Positions 46,240-56,252 of a stretch of DNA of 64,000 bases are shown one piece after another. The first letter of the stretch is position 1; each line of letters begins with the position of its first letter. The notes under the pieces were generated by a model. It was not told where the DNA came from, did not search any database, and was given only the letters and a program-made list of their open reading frames with translations. The stretch spans positions 1-64,000 of the forward strand of contig JADNRY010000029.1 in the NCBI GenBank assembly GCA_015501585.1. The letters run 5' to 3'. The stretch comes from Rhodocollybia butyracea (taxonomy: Eukaryota; Basidiomycota; Agaricomycetes; Agaricales; Omphalotaceae). A program made the translations under genes and the position numbers.

Positions 46240-46301
46240 ATCACTTAAAATAGATTTGCTTATAAGGCAATCGCGGACGATGCGAATGTCCTTTTTACAC
46301 A
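46240..46301 (+). promoter_or_regulatory. Conserved core promoter of 7TM gene 3
   Basis: TATAAGG at 46261-46267 is exactly 41 bp upstream of the ATG. AATAGAT-x2-GCTTATAAGGCAAT and CGCGGACGATG are repeated almost unchanged before genes 5 and 6. Confidence 0.6.
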
Positions 46302-47749
46302 ATGGAACATCGTAAGTGGTCGCGAACAGTGTCATCTAGTCCACCCCCTTCATTTCACTCCTCGGTTTAGTGCGACAATCTAGCGAAACAGCCATAGAAA
46401 TCTCTGGCAACAATGCAAACCAAACAGTAGACCTTCATATTGTGAAGATCTTTATTGCGCTTCAATTTTCTGGTGGAATAGGCATGCTCATCCTGCTGTC
46501 TACTGCGCTCCTTTCTCGAACAGGAACTGTTCGACGGTTCGGCTCCAGCTTGGATATATCAATAAATCGATCCCGGACATGGTACAGCTTTTGTATATCC
46601 TGGATCATATCCTGCTTTTCCTACTGCCTTCTATTCTTCTGTGGAGAGCAATTTAATCCGGATGAGAACCCGTCGTATGGAGCCTGCTTGGTACAAGCAG
46701 CTCTGAGCTATTCTTCACCCCCTCTGACAGGAGCCACGACGGTAGCCCTTCTTTTGGATGTGTGGTGGACATTTCATGCCGCAGTAATGGGCGAAACATT
46801 TGGTGGAAAGACAGTTATGATATCTGTAAGTCTATTCTTTTTTTGTTATCTGAAGGGTTCTCAAAAAGCATGAAGCTATTGGCAGTACCATATATGCTCT
46901 GGATATTTTTGACTACTGGCTTTCTCATCGTGAGTGTAACACTCTCCATCTATTGGCCTCCCTAAATCAATCAACAGGCTGGTGGAGCCTACCCCCGTAT
47001 GGTCCAGCGGGACTTTACCATAGCCCCATTCTGTTTCCTGGATCATCCAGTCCCGTAGGTCTCCATATCTCAACTTCCAATTCCTCTGACGCCGTAATAA
47101 TATAGACCGGTATTTGTCTGCACGCTCACGTTGGCTCTTGCTTTAGCGACTATGGTCATGTTGAGTGGGTCAATCTACTACTACTCGAGGGATTTGATGT
47201 TCATTATCCTTTTCGTTCCTAAGTCACTCTGGCGATAAACATGTACCGCATAGGCAAGCAAATCCGTCATAGTTCCGTGCATCATTCCTGTGCTCCCGCA
47301 CTTCCCCGAGAGACTGACAATACGAAGGGAGAATTCAACCATGGAAGGAACCAGGAACAGCTCTTAGCCCTCATAATTCGACTCATTGTATTTAGTATAG
47401 GCGACCTGATTGCTGTGACGTGAGTTACAGAATTGCTCAATCCAACGGGACACTCGTTTAACCTCATTTCTAGGATCTCAGTTGTGTTCGTGATCAATCG
47501 AGCAACAGGCCTATGGGCAGATTTGTCGATTGCCGCACTTCCTTTGATCACAGTTCTTATCTTTGGGAGTCAGAAGGTGGAAGGAAATTCAGTCGCTAAA
47601 TTTGTTAAATTTACCATTTTCTGTAGGATTTCCTTCAGCTGTGGTTAAACCTTCTCCGATGGTTTCTCCCATGCTTACGCAGAAATACATACACTCTTCA
47701 AGTGACCTCAGTCAAGGACTGGAGCTCGATGCCAACGATTATATCATAA
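46302..47749 (+). CDS. Seven-transmembrane (GPCR-like) protein 3, C-tail frameshifted
   Basis: Exon 1 is 10 nt (ATG GAA CAT C), joined to 46371. TM1 is IFIALQFSGGIGMLILLSTALL; TM2 follows RTWYSFCISWIISCFSYCLLFFCG; TM3 CLVQAALSYSSPPLTGATTVALLLDVWW; TM4 LLAVPYMLWIFLTTGFLI. The extracellular loop FTIAPFCFLDHPVP matches the FxxAPFC/DPYC loop of its paralogues. TM5 is PVFVCTLTLALALATMVML, a cytosolic loop with MYRIGKQIRH follows, then TM6 and TM7 (LIIRLIVFSIGDLIAVT, LPLITVLIFGSQK). The tail starts DFLQLWLNLLRWFLPCLRRN. A one-base deletion near 47690 then shifts the frame, and the protein ends at 47749 without the LVSPRKGV tail motif of its paralogues. The membrane part is intact. Confidence 0.75.
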
Positions 47750-48266
47750 GTACTACCGGCACGGTTGGACGCTACTGTACTTCTACTGTTATTAACATTG
47801 CACTGCGTTATTGTAGATATGCAAAAGTGCAGAGTCGACCATGTTCACGTAAACAGCTCTATAAATACACTGTACAGTTCAGGAATTGAAGAAATGATTG
47901 ATATGATTACACAAGATCTCGAGAATCCATCTTATCCATTGGTAGCCTGCCGCTAAATAAGCGCTCGATGTTTTAGTCTCGTCGAAATCTTAAACTAACA
48001 AATGGGGTTTTCAAAAACTCATATGCATATGCCGCCTGTTTCCATCGACAGTGGGCACGGTATATGTTCCGGCGCTCAAGGCCATATTTTGGTAAATCTG
48101 ATCATTTGCATTGTGAAATCAGATGGATGCGCCTTACTAGAACAAATATCAAAGATGTGAGTACTGCTTGCTTTTCGCAACTGAAGTCTGACGACAATTA
48201 GGTCTCCCGTAGATGGTTGGATGGTACGAAAATCAATATCTGATCTTTGAACAGAAGTGAGGTTAG
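47750..48266. other. Old tail of gene 3 and promoter region of gene 4
   Basis: The first part is the out-of-frame remainder of gene 3's tail (QGLELDANDY in another frame). From about 48080 the sequence resembles the upstream module of genes 5 and 6 (GAACAAATATCAAAGATGTG and AATCAATATCTGATC). Confidence 0.5.
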
Positions 48267-48352
48267 TATAAGACAATGGAGGATGTCAGTAATTTTCGTG
48301 CATTTAGTCTGTGACTTTCCCCACATCTCATTCCCTCGATCAGCGCTACAAT

Positions 48353-49856
48353 ATGGCTGCCAGCAGCACATCTCAAACGGTAGATCTTCAGGTTATGAAG
48401 ATCTTTATCGCACTTCAACTTTCTGGTGGAATAGGCATGCTCATCCTGCTGTCTACTGCGCTCCTTTCTCGAATAAAAATTGGTGGCCGACTCGACTCCA
48501 GTTCGGATATGTCAATAAACCGCTCCCGGACATGGTACAGCTTTTGCATATCCTGGGCCATATCCAGCTTTGTTTACTGCCTCTTATTCTTCTCTGGAGA
48601 GCAATTTAATCTTGATGAAAACCCATCATATGGAACCTGCTTGGTACAAGCGGCTTTGAGCTATTCTTCACCTCCTCTGACGGGAGCCACGACGTTAGCC
48701 CTTCTTTGGGATGTGTGGTGGACATTTCGTACCGCAACAATGGGTAAAAGAGCCAGTGGAAAGACAGCGATGTTATCTGTAAGCCTAATCTATTCAACTT
48801 TGTTTGCTCTCTGAATATGACTCAATCGCTGTGCAGTTGCTAATAGTACCATATGCGTCTTGGATAGTCTTGACGATTGGCTTCCTCGTGGTGAATAAAC
48901 CGTATTCGATCCACAGGCTTCGCTGAATAATTTAATAGGTTGGTGGAGTTAACCCGCAGCTCGTACTGCGGGACCTTACCATAGCCCCGTTCTGCTATCT
49001 GAATCATCCATTCCCGTAGGTTTCTGTATCTCAATACATGACTCCTCTCTGATGCTAGATAGACCAATATTTGTCTGTATTATCACGTTGGCTCTTGCTT
49101 TAGCAGTACTTGTCCTGCTGAGTGAGCTAATCTACTTCTCGATGACCTCATGAATCATCAGTTAATGATTTCTATTCCCAAGTCAGGTTAGCCATCAACA
49201 TGCGCCGTATACGCAAACAAATCCGACAGAGTCATGTTCGTCCTTCCCGTAATCTCATCCTTCCCCACGATACTGGCGATACAAAGGGAAAGGGAAACAG
49301 TAGTCATGGAAGGAATAAGCAACAGCTCTCAGCTCTCTCGATTCGACTCGCTGTATTCAGTCTAGGGGGCCTGATTGCTTTGACGTGAGTTACGGAATTG
49401 TCCAACCGGACACTTACCTACCTACACTTCATTATTAGGATCTCAGTCGTGTTTGTGATCAATCGAGAAGCGGGTGTGTGGACGGATCTGGCAATAGCCA
49501 CACTTCCCGTACTCGGATTTTTTATTTTTGGGAGTCAGAAGGTGAAAGCAAATCCAGTCGTCTAATTTTCAAAACTGACCCTCCCCCGGTACTTGTAGGA
49601 TTTCCTCCAGCTATGGTTGAAACTCATCTTGTGGCCTTTTCCGTGTTTACGCAGAAATGCACGCACTTCTTCAAATAATTCCAATGAGGAGCTGGAACTC
49701 GCTAAATATAGTCGTAGCGTGGAGGCATCAGACGTGGGTTTTGCTCCCCACATTCTCGACAACGATGAAATCGATGGCAGTTCATCGATATCTCTCATAC
49801 ACTTGCGCGATGAAGAGGAGGTTTTGGTATCACCGAGAAAAGGAGTAACTTTTTAA
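48353..49856 (+). CDS. Seven-transmembrane (GPCR-like) protein 4
   Basis: Full-length from TM1 to the tail. Segments: IFIALQLSGGIGMLILLSTALL, RTWYSFCISWAISSFVYCLLFFSG, CLVQAALSYSSPPLTGATTLALLWDVWW, LLIVPYASWIVLTIGFLV, PIFVCIITLALALAVLVL, SIRLAVFSLGGLIALT, LPVLGFFIFGSQK. The tail ends VLVSPRKGVTF. Introns match those of genes 3 and 5. The small first exon of the paralogues (ATG-GAA-CAT) is missing here: only about 30 bp separate the TATA region from degenerate sequence. The ATG at 48353, inside the old second exon but in the frame that leads to TM1, is the likely start. An ATG at 48276 spliced to 48351 is an alternative. Confidence 0.75.
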
Positions 49857-50124
49857 CTTGAAGAATTGGCCTGGCGTACAATTAGCTATGTACTCCAAGT
49901 GTCGATAAAATGTAATTTTCGATGCACTAAATTGTGGGCCTAAAATTCTAAACGAATACCCAGATCAGAGGGACTATTTGATTGGTGGCAGTAGGGAAGG
50001 TTTTATTGCGCTGGAATCAAAAACTCTCGCCGACAACCAATTCTGTACATGAAATCTATACATATACTTGAGTCTTGACTACTACATAGTGTGATGTAAA
50101 TTTCTCATCCAAGCTGAATTACCA

Positions 50125-50210
50125 AGATAGATAGATAGATTTGTACTCGGCTGCGCCACCGGGGCGGGGTCCCACTTGGGAACAGCCGGCCCCGCACGGC
50201 CACGCTGCAG
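50125..50210 (-). repeat. Truncated LINE 3' end with (TCTA)n tail
   Basis: On the minus strand: GCGGGGCCGGCTGTTCCCAA, then GTGGGACCCCGCCCCGG, a spacer, and about four TCTA units at 50141-50125. The first part matches the LINE 3' UTR end at 17460-17495; the tail unit differs from CTTC. It sits between 7TM gene 4 and the membrane-protein gene. Confidence 0.55.
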
Positions 50211-50538
50211 AGGTAGACTGCAGCGCGCCGTGGGAGAAATAATTATACAAAAGCATGTTTTTAAGTAGCTACTCGTCAAGTGATGTACATGTCGTCCTCG
50301 TTCTGGATTGCCTTGCACTCTTGCACTGCTTGTCAGAATCTTGTTATGGATAAACGAAGGTGACAGGGTTTTGTTATTGCCGGACGGAACTAGCTTACAA
50401 TACATGAATTCGATACATACGACGAGGCTGAGTAGGCGATTCGAGGCGATTCGGTGTGAACAATACATGGTATTGATCCCAACACATCCACAGCTTGAAC
50501 TATACAAGCCACTCCGTAATTTGTTCCTCAAATACGAC
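50211..50538. other. Short intergenic stretch; nothing recognised
   Basis: It lies between the LINE tail and the end of the membrane-protein gene. No gene or repeat was seen. Confidence 0.4.
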
Positions 50539-51626
50539 CTACTGCTTGGTTCGCGGTCTGAAGCTCGAGTAATCACTAGCATACGATAGAGGTGCATCCT
50601 CCATCTCACTAGTAGCACGCGGTATTGAGCTGTTGATATTGAATGAAGAACTCATTGGATGGATTAGCGAAGCTGACGCGCCGAAACCAGGACTTTGAGT
50701 CGACACTTCTCGAGACGGTTGTGTTATTGGGTGGGTCTCGATCAAGCCTACGTTTTTTGAACGTAACCGTTCTCGATGGAGAAGGAAAATGAGGGCTGCC
50801 ATGATGAAAATCGCAACAATACCTCCTACAACACCCCCAGCAATCGCACCTGTGTTGTGGCTGATTTCGTTTCAGTGCGAATGATATTCTCTCGCAAAAA
50901 AAAAAAATCTACACACTTCCTCCTCGCTGAACCGGTAGAGCTTGTTATCGGGGAAGGGTTGGGAATGGAGGTTGAGTTGGTACTGGTAGAGGTACTGACC
51001 GGGGAGCTTAGTATGGAAGTTGCAGATGTTGGGGTTAATGGAAACGATGTCCCCAGATATCTGCCAGTACTATCAGATAATATTTTCCGTGGCACTGGAT
51101 ATATCGTACGTTTCAGCCGAGTTGACGATTGTGCTCGCCCCTTGAGCAGGACTAAGGACAGCAAAGGTGGGACTGATGTAGAATGTACTTGTCGTGGCTC
51201 TAGATGAAAGAGATATCAACATAACACAATCGCTGAACCGAGCCAAACTCTATCACCAGTCCGTATATGATGAAAAATCTAAATAGACCAAATGTGTATA
51301 TTAACATCCAGCCTCCGAGAAGACTTCTAAACATACCCGGAGTCCTTCACGGTCAAATCGACGGTCTATGGATCGACCGACTGTCCCTGTGATCCACTTA
51401 TATTGGCAAAAATTCCGCCTCCAGAAAATACGCCTGTCGATGAGTCCTCTAGCAGCCGGTCCAGAGAGAGCACAGTGGAATCAGTCGAATCGCGCTCCCA
51501 GGTTACCGGGAATGATATGTTTGAAACGGGCCCATCATCTGGGATGGCGATAGAGAATGCTAGGATATGCAGGACAGTATGGGATAAGATAGCGAAAACC
51601 AGGAGCATATGGCTCGCTGAGAACAT
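50539..51626 (-). pseudogene. Single-pass membrane protein with secreted N-terminus; in-frame stop
   Basis: The ATG at 51626 starts a signal peptide (MFSASHMLLVFAILSHTVLHILA). An extracellular part follows (SIAIPDDGPVSNISFPVTWERD, GGGIFANISG). At 51368-51366 a TAG stops the frame after QSVDP, yet TVDLTVKDSG continues in the same frame to a clean donor, so the stop looks like a mutated sense codon. Further exons give a Ser/Thr-rich stalk (TSATSILSSPVSTSTSTNST), a transmembrane segment (GAIAGGVVGGIVAIFIMAAL) with a basic flank (HRERLRS), and a cytosolic tail ending SSFRPRTKQ. This layout is common in mushroom fungi (sensor-like, Mid2/Wsc-style outline). A 41-nt intron near 51090 is needed to keep the frame and is uncertain. 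Confidence 0.6.
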
Positions 51627-52322
51627 TGCAGAGCCCGGCAGGAGTACCGGTGATATACCGACGCCTTGAGGACAGAGAGGGGAAGGAGTTATGAGAGAGG
51701 GAGGTTAAGGGAACGAAAACAATTACCTTGGATTTGACAGATTACACACACCTGACATGGCACTAAAATGCTTTGAAAGTTACTTAAAGAATGATTAGTC
51801 CCACATGAGGACTAAAGTACTGAGTACTGAGCAGTAGCCAAGGGGCGGCGCTCACATCCGACCCTATGCAGGAAGGAAGCGGTTGGCGCCCGGGCGTCTA
51901 TTAAAGGTTATTGCCTTGCCTTCTGCTTCTGCTTGAACCCTTCTTCTCTTTATTCGACCCGTGCTCCAAGTTCTCGCTCAATTTATCGTGAAAAAGAGGT
52001 ACATTTAACATCTTGCATCCAATCTGAGCTGCAGCCGTTCAACAGATCTCGTCAGCGCAAGAAGAAGAAAATCGACGAGTTTGTATTCTGCCAGCTGTGC
52101 TTGCTGTTTCAACCGACAGAAATGGAGTTGTGTATCTTCATGAACTCCAAGCCACACGTCAGATTCCGTGTAAATCTGATCCTTTCCATCATTTGGATGC
52201 GCCGCCGCCGCCTTAGAACAGATATCAAAGATCTTGTGTACTGCTTGCTTTTAGAAAACGACGACAATTGGGCCGCCCGCGGACGTCACAAAATCAATAT
52301 CTGATCCTTAAATAGATCTGCT
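51627..52322. other. Intergenic; promoter region of 7TM gene 5
   Basis: From about 52100 it matches the upstream regions of genes 4 and 6 (GAACAGATATCAAAGAT and AAAATCAATATCTGATC). It includes a small (GCC)n run at about 52200. No gene was recognised between 51627 and 52100. Confidence 0.5.
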
Positions 52323-52363
52323 TATAAGACAATCGCGGACGATGTGAGTGTCCTTTTGGCACC
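52323..52363 (+). promoter_or_regulatory. Conserved core promoter of 7TM gene 5
   Basis: TATAAGACAAT starts 41 bp upstream of the ATG at 52364, the same spacing as in genes 3 and 6. Confidence 0.6.
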
Positions 52364-53935
52364 ATGGAACATAGTGAGTCAGTCGTTAGTCCACTTACCC
52401 CGTATCTCATCCTCTGAAATAGCGTTACGATCTAGTGAACCAGCCATAGGAATCTCTGGAAACAGTACATCCCATCACGCTCTGGAGATTTTTATTGCGC
52501 TTCAGCTTTCTGGCGGAATAGGCATGCTTGTCCTCCTATCTACTGCGTTTTTTTTCTCGAAAGGCAATCGTTCAGCGACTCGATTCCAACTCAAACATGA
52601 CAATAAATCGGTCCCGGACATGGTACAGCTTTTGTATATCCTGGATCATATCCTGCTTTTCCTACTGCCTTCTATTCTTCTGTGGAAAGCAGTTTAATCC
52701 GGATGAAAACCCATCGTATGGAGTCTGCTTGGCACAAGCTGCTTTAATCTATTCTTCACCCCCTCTTACTGGAGCCACAACGTTTGCCCTTCTTTTGGAT
52801 GTGTGGTGGATGTTTCGTGCAGCAGCGATGGGTAAAAGATCTGGTGGAAGGACGGTTATGACGTCTGTAAGACTTTGCGTCTTATACTCTCTGAAGCGAT
52901 CTCAGCAACTGTGAAGCTACTAATAGTTCCATATGTGTTCTGGACTGTCTTGACACTTGGCTTTCTCATCGTGAGTGAACTATGTTCCATCCACCGAGTC
53001 CGCTAAACATGCAATAGGCTGGCAGAGTCGACCCACAGATGGTTCAGCGGAATCTCACTGTTGACCCATACTGTATCCTAAGTCACCCAGTGCCGTAGGT
53101 TTTCCGTATCTCGGTTTCTTGATGCTTCTCTGATATCATCTAGACCAATACTTGTCTGCACTCTCACGCTGGCTTTTGCTATAGCCTCTATTGTTATGCT
53201 GGGTGATTACATCTCCTTCCTCCCAATGACTTCCTGGTTGATCGTGCTCGTTGAAGTCACTCTGGCCATCAACATGTATCGCATACGTAAACAAATCCGC
53301 CAGAGTCCCGTTCATCCTTCCCGTGCTCTCGTACTTACCCGAGATACTGACAAAAGTAACAAAACCAAAGGAAATAGTAGTCATGGAAAGAACAAGGAAC
53401 AGCTTTCAGCTCTCATAATTCGACTCGTTGCATTCAGTATAGGCGGTATGATCGCTGTGACGTGAGTAGCAGAATCGTCCAATCCCACAGGATACTACTC
53501 AATTACTTCTAGGATTTCAGTTGTGTTCGTGATCAATCGAGCAGCGGGATTATGGGCGGATTTGTCGATCGCCGCGCTTCCTCCAATCGGAGTTCTCATT
53601 TTTGGGAGTCAAAAGGTAAGAGGAAATCTTGTCGTCAAGCTTGTTAAATTTACCGTTTCTCTTTGTTGTAGGATTTCCTTCAGCTATGGTGGAAACTCCT
53701 TCGATGGTCTCTTCTATGCTTCCGCAGAAATGCGCACATCCCTTCACATAGCCCCAACCAAGGTCTAGAGCTCAATGAATATAGTCCTAAGGTGGAAATA
53801 TTAGAGATTGATTTTGTCCCCAACATTCTCGGCAACGATGGCATAAATGGCAAGCAATTCCCCATGCCTCCTCGAGATGAGGAAGATGGCTTGGTATCAC
53901 CAAGAAAAGGGGTGGCTTTCCGACATGATGAATAG
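52364..53935 (+). pseudogene. Seven-transmembrane (GPCR-like) protein 5, frameshifted in TM1 loop
   Basis: Exon 1 (ATG GAA CAT A) joins 52430 and reads into TM1 (IFIALQLSGGIGMLVLLSTAF). There an eight-T run (about 52549-52556) replaces the seven bases TTCCTTT of gene 6, shifting the frame by +1. In the next frame all remaining parts are intact: RTWYSFCISWIISCFSYCLLFFCG, LLIVPYVFWTVLTLGFLI, PILVCTLTLAFAIASIVML, LIIRLVAFSIGGMIAVT, LPPIGVLIFGSQK, tail DFLQLWWKLL to LVSPRKGVAFRHDE. A single homopolymer base separates a full-length receptor from a dead one. A sequencing error cannot be excluded. Confidence 0.75.
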
Positions 53936-54556
53936 GCCAGAGAGCGGCTAATTAGCTTCGAGTATCGATACAATCATGTTACATGTAATTTTCCAAATTT
54001 CAACCTCGGTATTTCAATTCCTCCGTTAACTCGACGACACAGAATGTGGAGGCCGAAGTATGATGTACGCACATGTAGGTTCATGAACAAGTATTTCGCC
54101 GCCCAGCTGGAGCTTAGAGTATCAAAAATGTGTTCCTCGAATGACTTCTCAATATTGATAGTTCAATTTGGTTAGCGCCCAGTGGGCGCTACTAAAACTT
54201 TTGTATCCGTCCTTGTTCCGTATCTCAATATTGCTTATCGTGGAATGGACGCGAACTGAACACTCAGTTGTCTGGGCTGTAGCCGTTCTACCCGTGCAAG
54301 AGAAAGGAATCAACGAGTTTTTCTAGCCAGATGTGTTCGCCGCCTATTTCGATTCAGGTCCATTCCTATATATCTACCGAAACTCAAAACCTTATGACAG
54401 ATTCTGTGGCTAGTCCAATCATTCCCATCTGGATGCCCCTCAGAACAAATATCAAAGATGTCCGCTCTAACGATTGGGATACCCATGGACGGATACAAAA
54501 TCAATATCTGATCGTCAAATAGATCTGCACATAAGGCAAGCGTGAAGGGTTCTGCT
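53936..54556. other. Intergenic; promoter region of 7TM gene 6
   Basis: From about 54320 it matches the upstream module of genes 4 and 5. A 28-bp stretch around CTGC(A/T)(C/T)ATAAGGCAA is tandemly duplicated at about 54525-54580. Confidence 0.5.
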
Positions 54557-54597
54557 TATAAGGCAATTGTGAAGGATTCGAATGTTATTTTGGTACA
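54557..54597 (+). promoter_or_regulatory. Conserved core promoter of 7TM gene 6
   Basis: TATAAGGCAAT begins 41 bp upstream of the ATG at 54598. A second, altered copy (ACATAAGGCAA) lies 28 bp further upstream. Confidence 0.6.
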
Positions 54598-56158
54598 ATG
54601 GGACCGAGTGAGTGGCCGTGAAATCTAGCCCACTTGCCCTACAACTCATCCCTTCGAATAGCGCTGCAATCTAGTGAAACAGCAGGAAGTTTCGGCAACA
54701 GTACAACACAAACAGTAAACCTGCATGCTGTGAGGACTTTTATCGCGCTTCAATTTTCTGGTGGAATAGGCATGCTTGTCCTCCTGTCTACCGCGTTCCT
54801 TTCTCGAAAAGAAACTTTCCAACGGCTCGACTCTAGCTCATACATACCAATAAAACGTTCCCAGGCATGGTACAGCTTTTGTATATCTTGGATCATATCC
54901 TGCTTTGCCTACTGCCTTTTGTTCTTCTGTGGAGAGCAATTTAATCCGGATGAAAACCCATCGTATGGAGTTTGCTTGGTACAAGCTGCTTTGATCTATT
55001 CTTCACCCCCTCTTACGGGAGCCACGACATTTACCCTTCTTTTGGATGTGTGGTGGACGTTTCGTACCGCAGTAATGGGTGGAAGATCTGGTGGAACGAC
55101 GGTTTTGATGTCTGTAAGACTTCATGTCTCTTACTCTCTGAAGCGATCTCAACAACTTTGAAGCTCCTAATAGTGCCATACGTGTTCTGGATAGCCTTGA
55201 CACTTGGCTTTTTCATCGTGAGTGAAATATGTTTCCTCCACTGGACCCGCTGAATCATCCAACAGGTTGGCAGAGCTGACCCACAGATGGTCCAACGGGA
55301 TCTTACCCTAAACCCGTACTGTATCCTAAGTCACCCAGTACCGTAGGTTATCATAACTCACTTCCTAATCATCGTCTGATACCGTCTAGACCACTACTTG
55401 CTTGCATTCTCACGTTAGCTTTTGCTCTAGCGATTATCGCCTTGCTGAGTGAGTACTGAGACTTCTACATCTCAATTACTTCCTGTTGATTGTGTCTTTC
55501 GTTTTCAAGTCAATTTGGCCGTAACCATGTACCACATACGTAGAAAAATTCGCCAGAGCGCTGCTCACCCTACCCGTGCTCTCGTACTTGCCCGAGATAC
55601 TGATAAAACAAAGGGGAAAGGTAGCCTGGAAGGAACAAGGAACAACTCTCAGCTCTCATAATTCGACTTGTTGCATTTAATATCTGAGCCCTGATTGTCG
55701 TGATGTGAGTTACAGAATTGTTCTATCCAACAGGCACTCAAGTTCTCAATTGTTCCAGGATCTCAGTTCTGTACGTGATCAATCAAACCACAAGCCTGGG
55801 ATCGAATTTGTCGATCGCAGCGCTTCCCCCAATCGGAGTTGTTATTTTTGGGAGTCAAAAGGTAAGAAGAATTCAGCACCCGAATTTACTGGATTTACCG
55901 TTTCCGTTACAGGACGTCCTTCAGCGATGGCTAAAACTCCTTCAATGGCCTCTTCCATGTCTCCGCAGAGATGCACGCACTTCTTCAAATGGTTCCAACC
56001 AGCTCACCGAATATAATGCCAAGGTGGAGATACTAGAGATGGATTTCGGTCCCAACATTGTTGGCAACGATAGTAGAAATGGCGGGCCATCCCTCATCCG
56101 AGATGCAGAAGAAGCCTTAGTATCACCGAGAAAAGGGGTGAGTTTCCACCATGAATAA
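54598..56158 (+). pseudogene. Seven-transmembrane (GPCR-like) protein 6, disrupted before TM6
   Basis: Exon 1 (ATG GGA CCG A) joins 54662. TM1 to TM5 are intact (TFIALQFSGGIGMLVLLSTAFL, AWYSFCISWIISCFAYCLLFF, CLVQAALIYSSPPLTGATTF, LLIVPYVFWIALTLGFFI, PLLACILTLAFALAIIALL). In the TM5-TM6 loop a one-base deletion near 55625 shifts the frame. About 60 bp later a TGA replaces the conserved Gly codon of the FSIGG motif, just before 55700. TM7 (LPPIGVVIFGSQK) and the tail to LVSPRKGVSFHHE are still recognisable. Two independent lesions make this a pseudogene. It ends 94 bp from the converging GT61 gene. Confidence 0.78.
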
Positions 56159-56252
56159 CAAGTCAGGCGTATGCTTCGAGTATCGCAATGTAATATCCCA
56201 GTGCACTCGATTGTGGACCTTTATTCTAAATAAAAACAGTTTTTTCTATCTC

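Noticed and set aside
50082..50618. 178-codon minus-strand open frame
   Set aside because: It crosses the LINE 3' end and a microsatellite, and is not a protein-coding gene.
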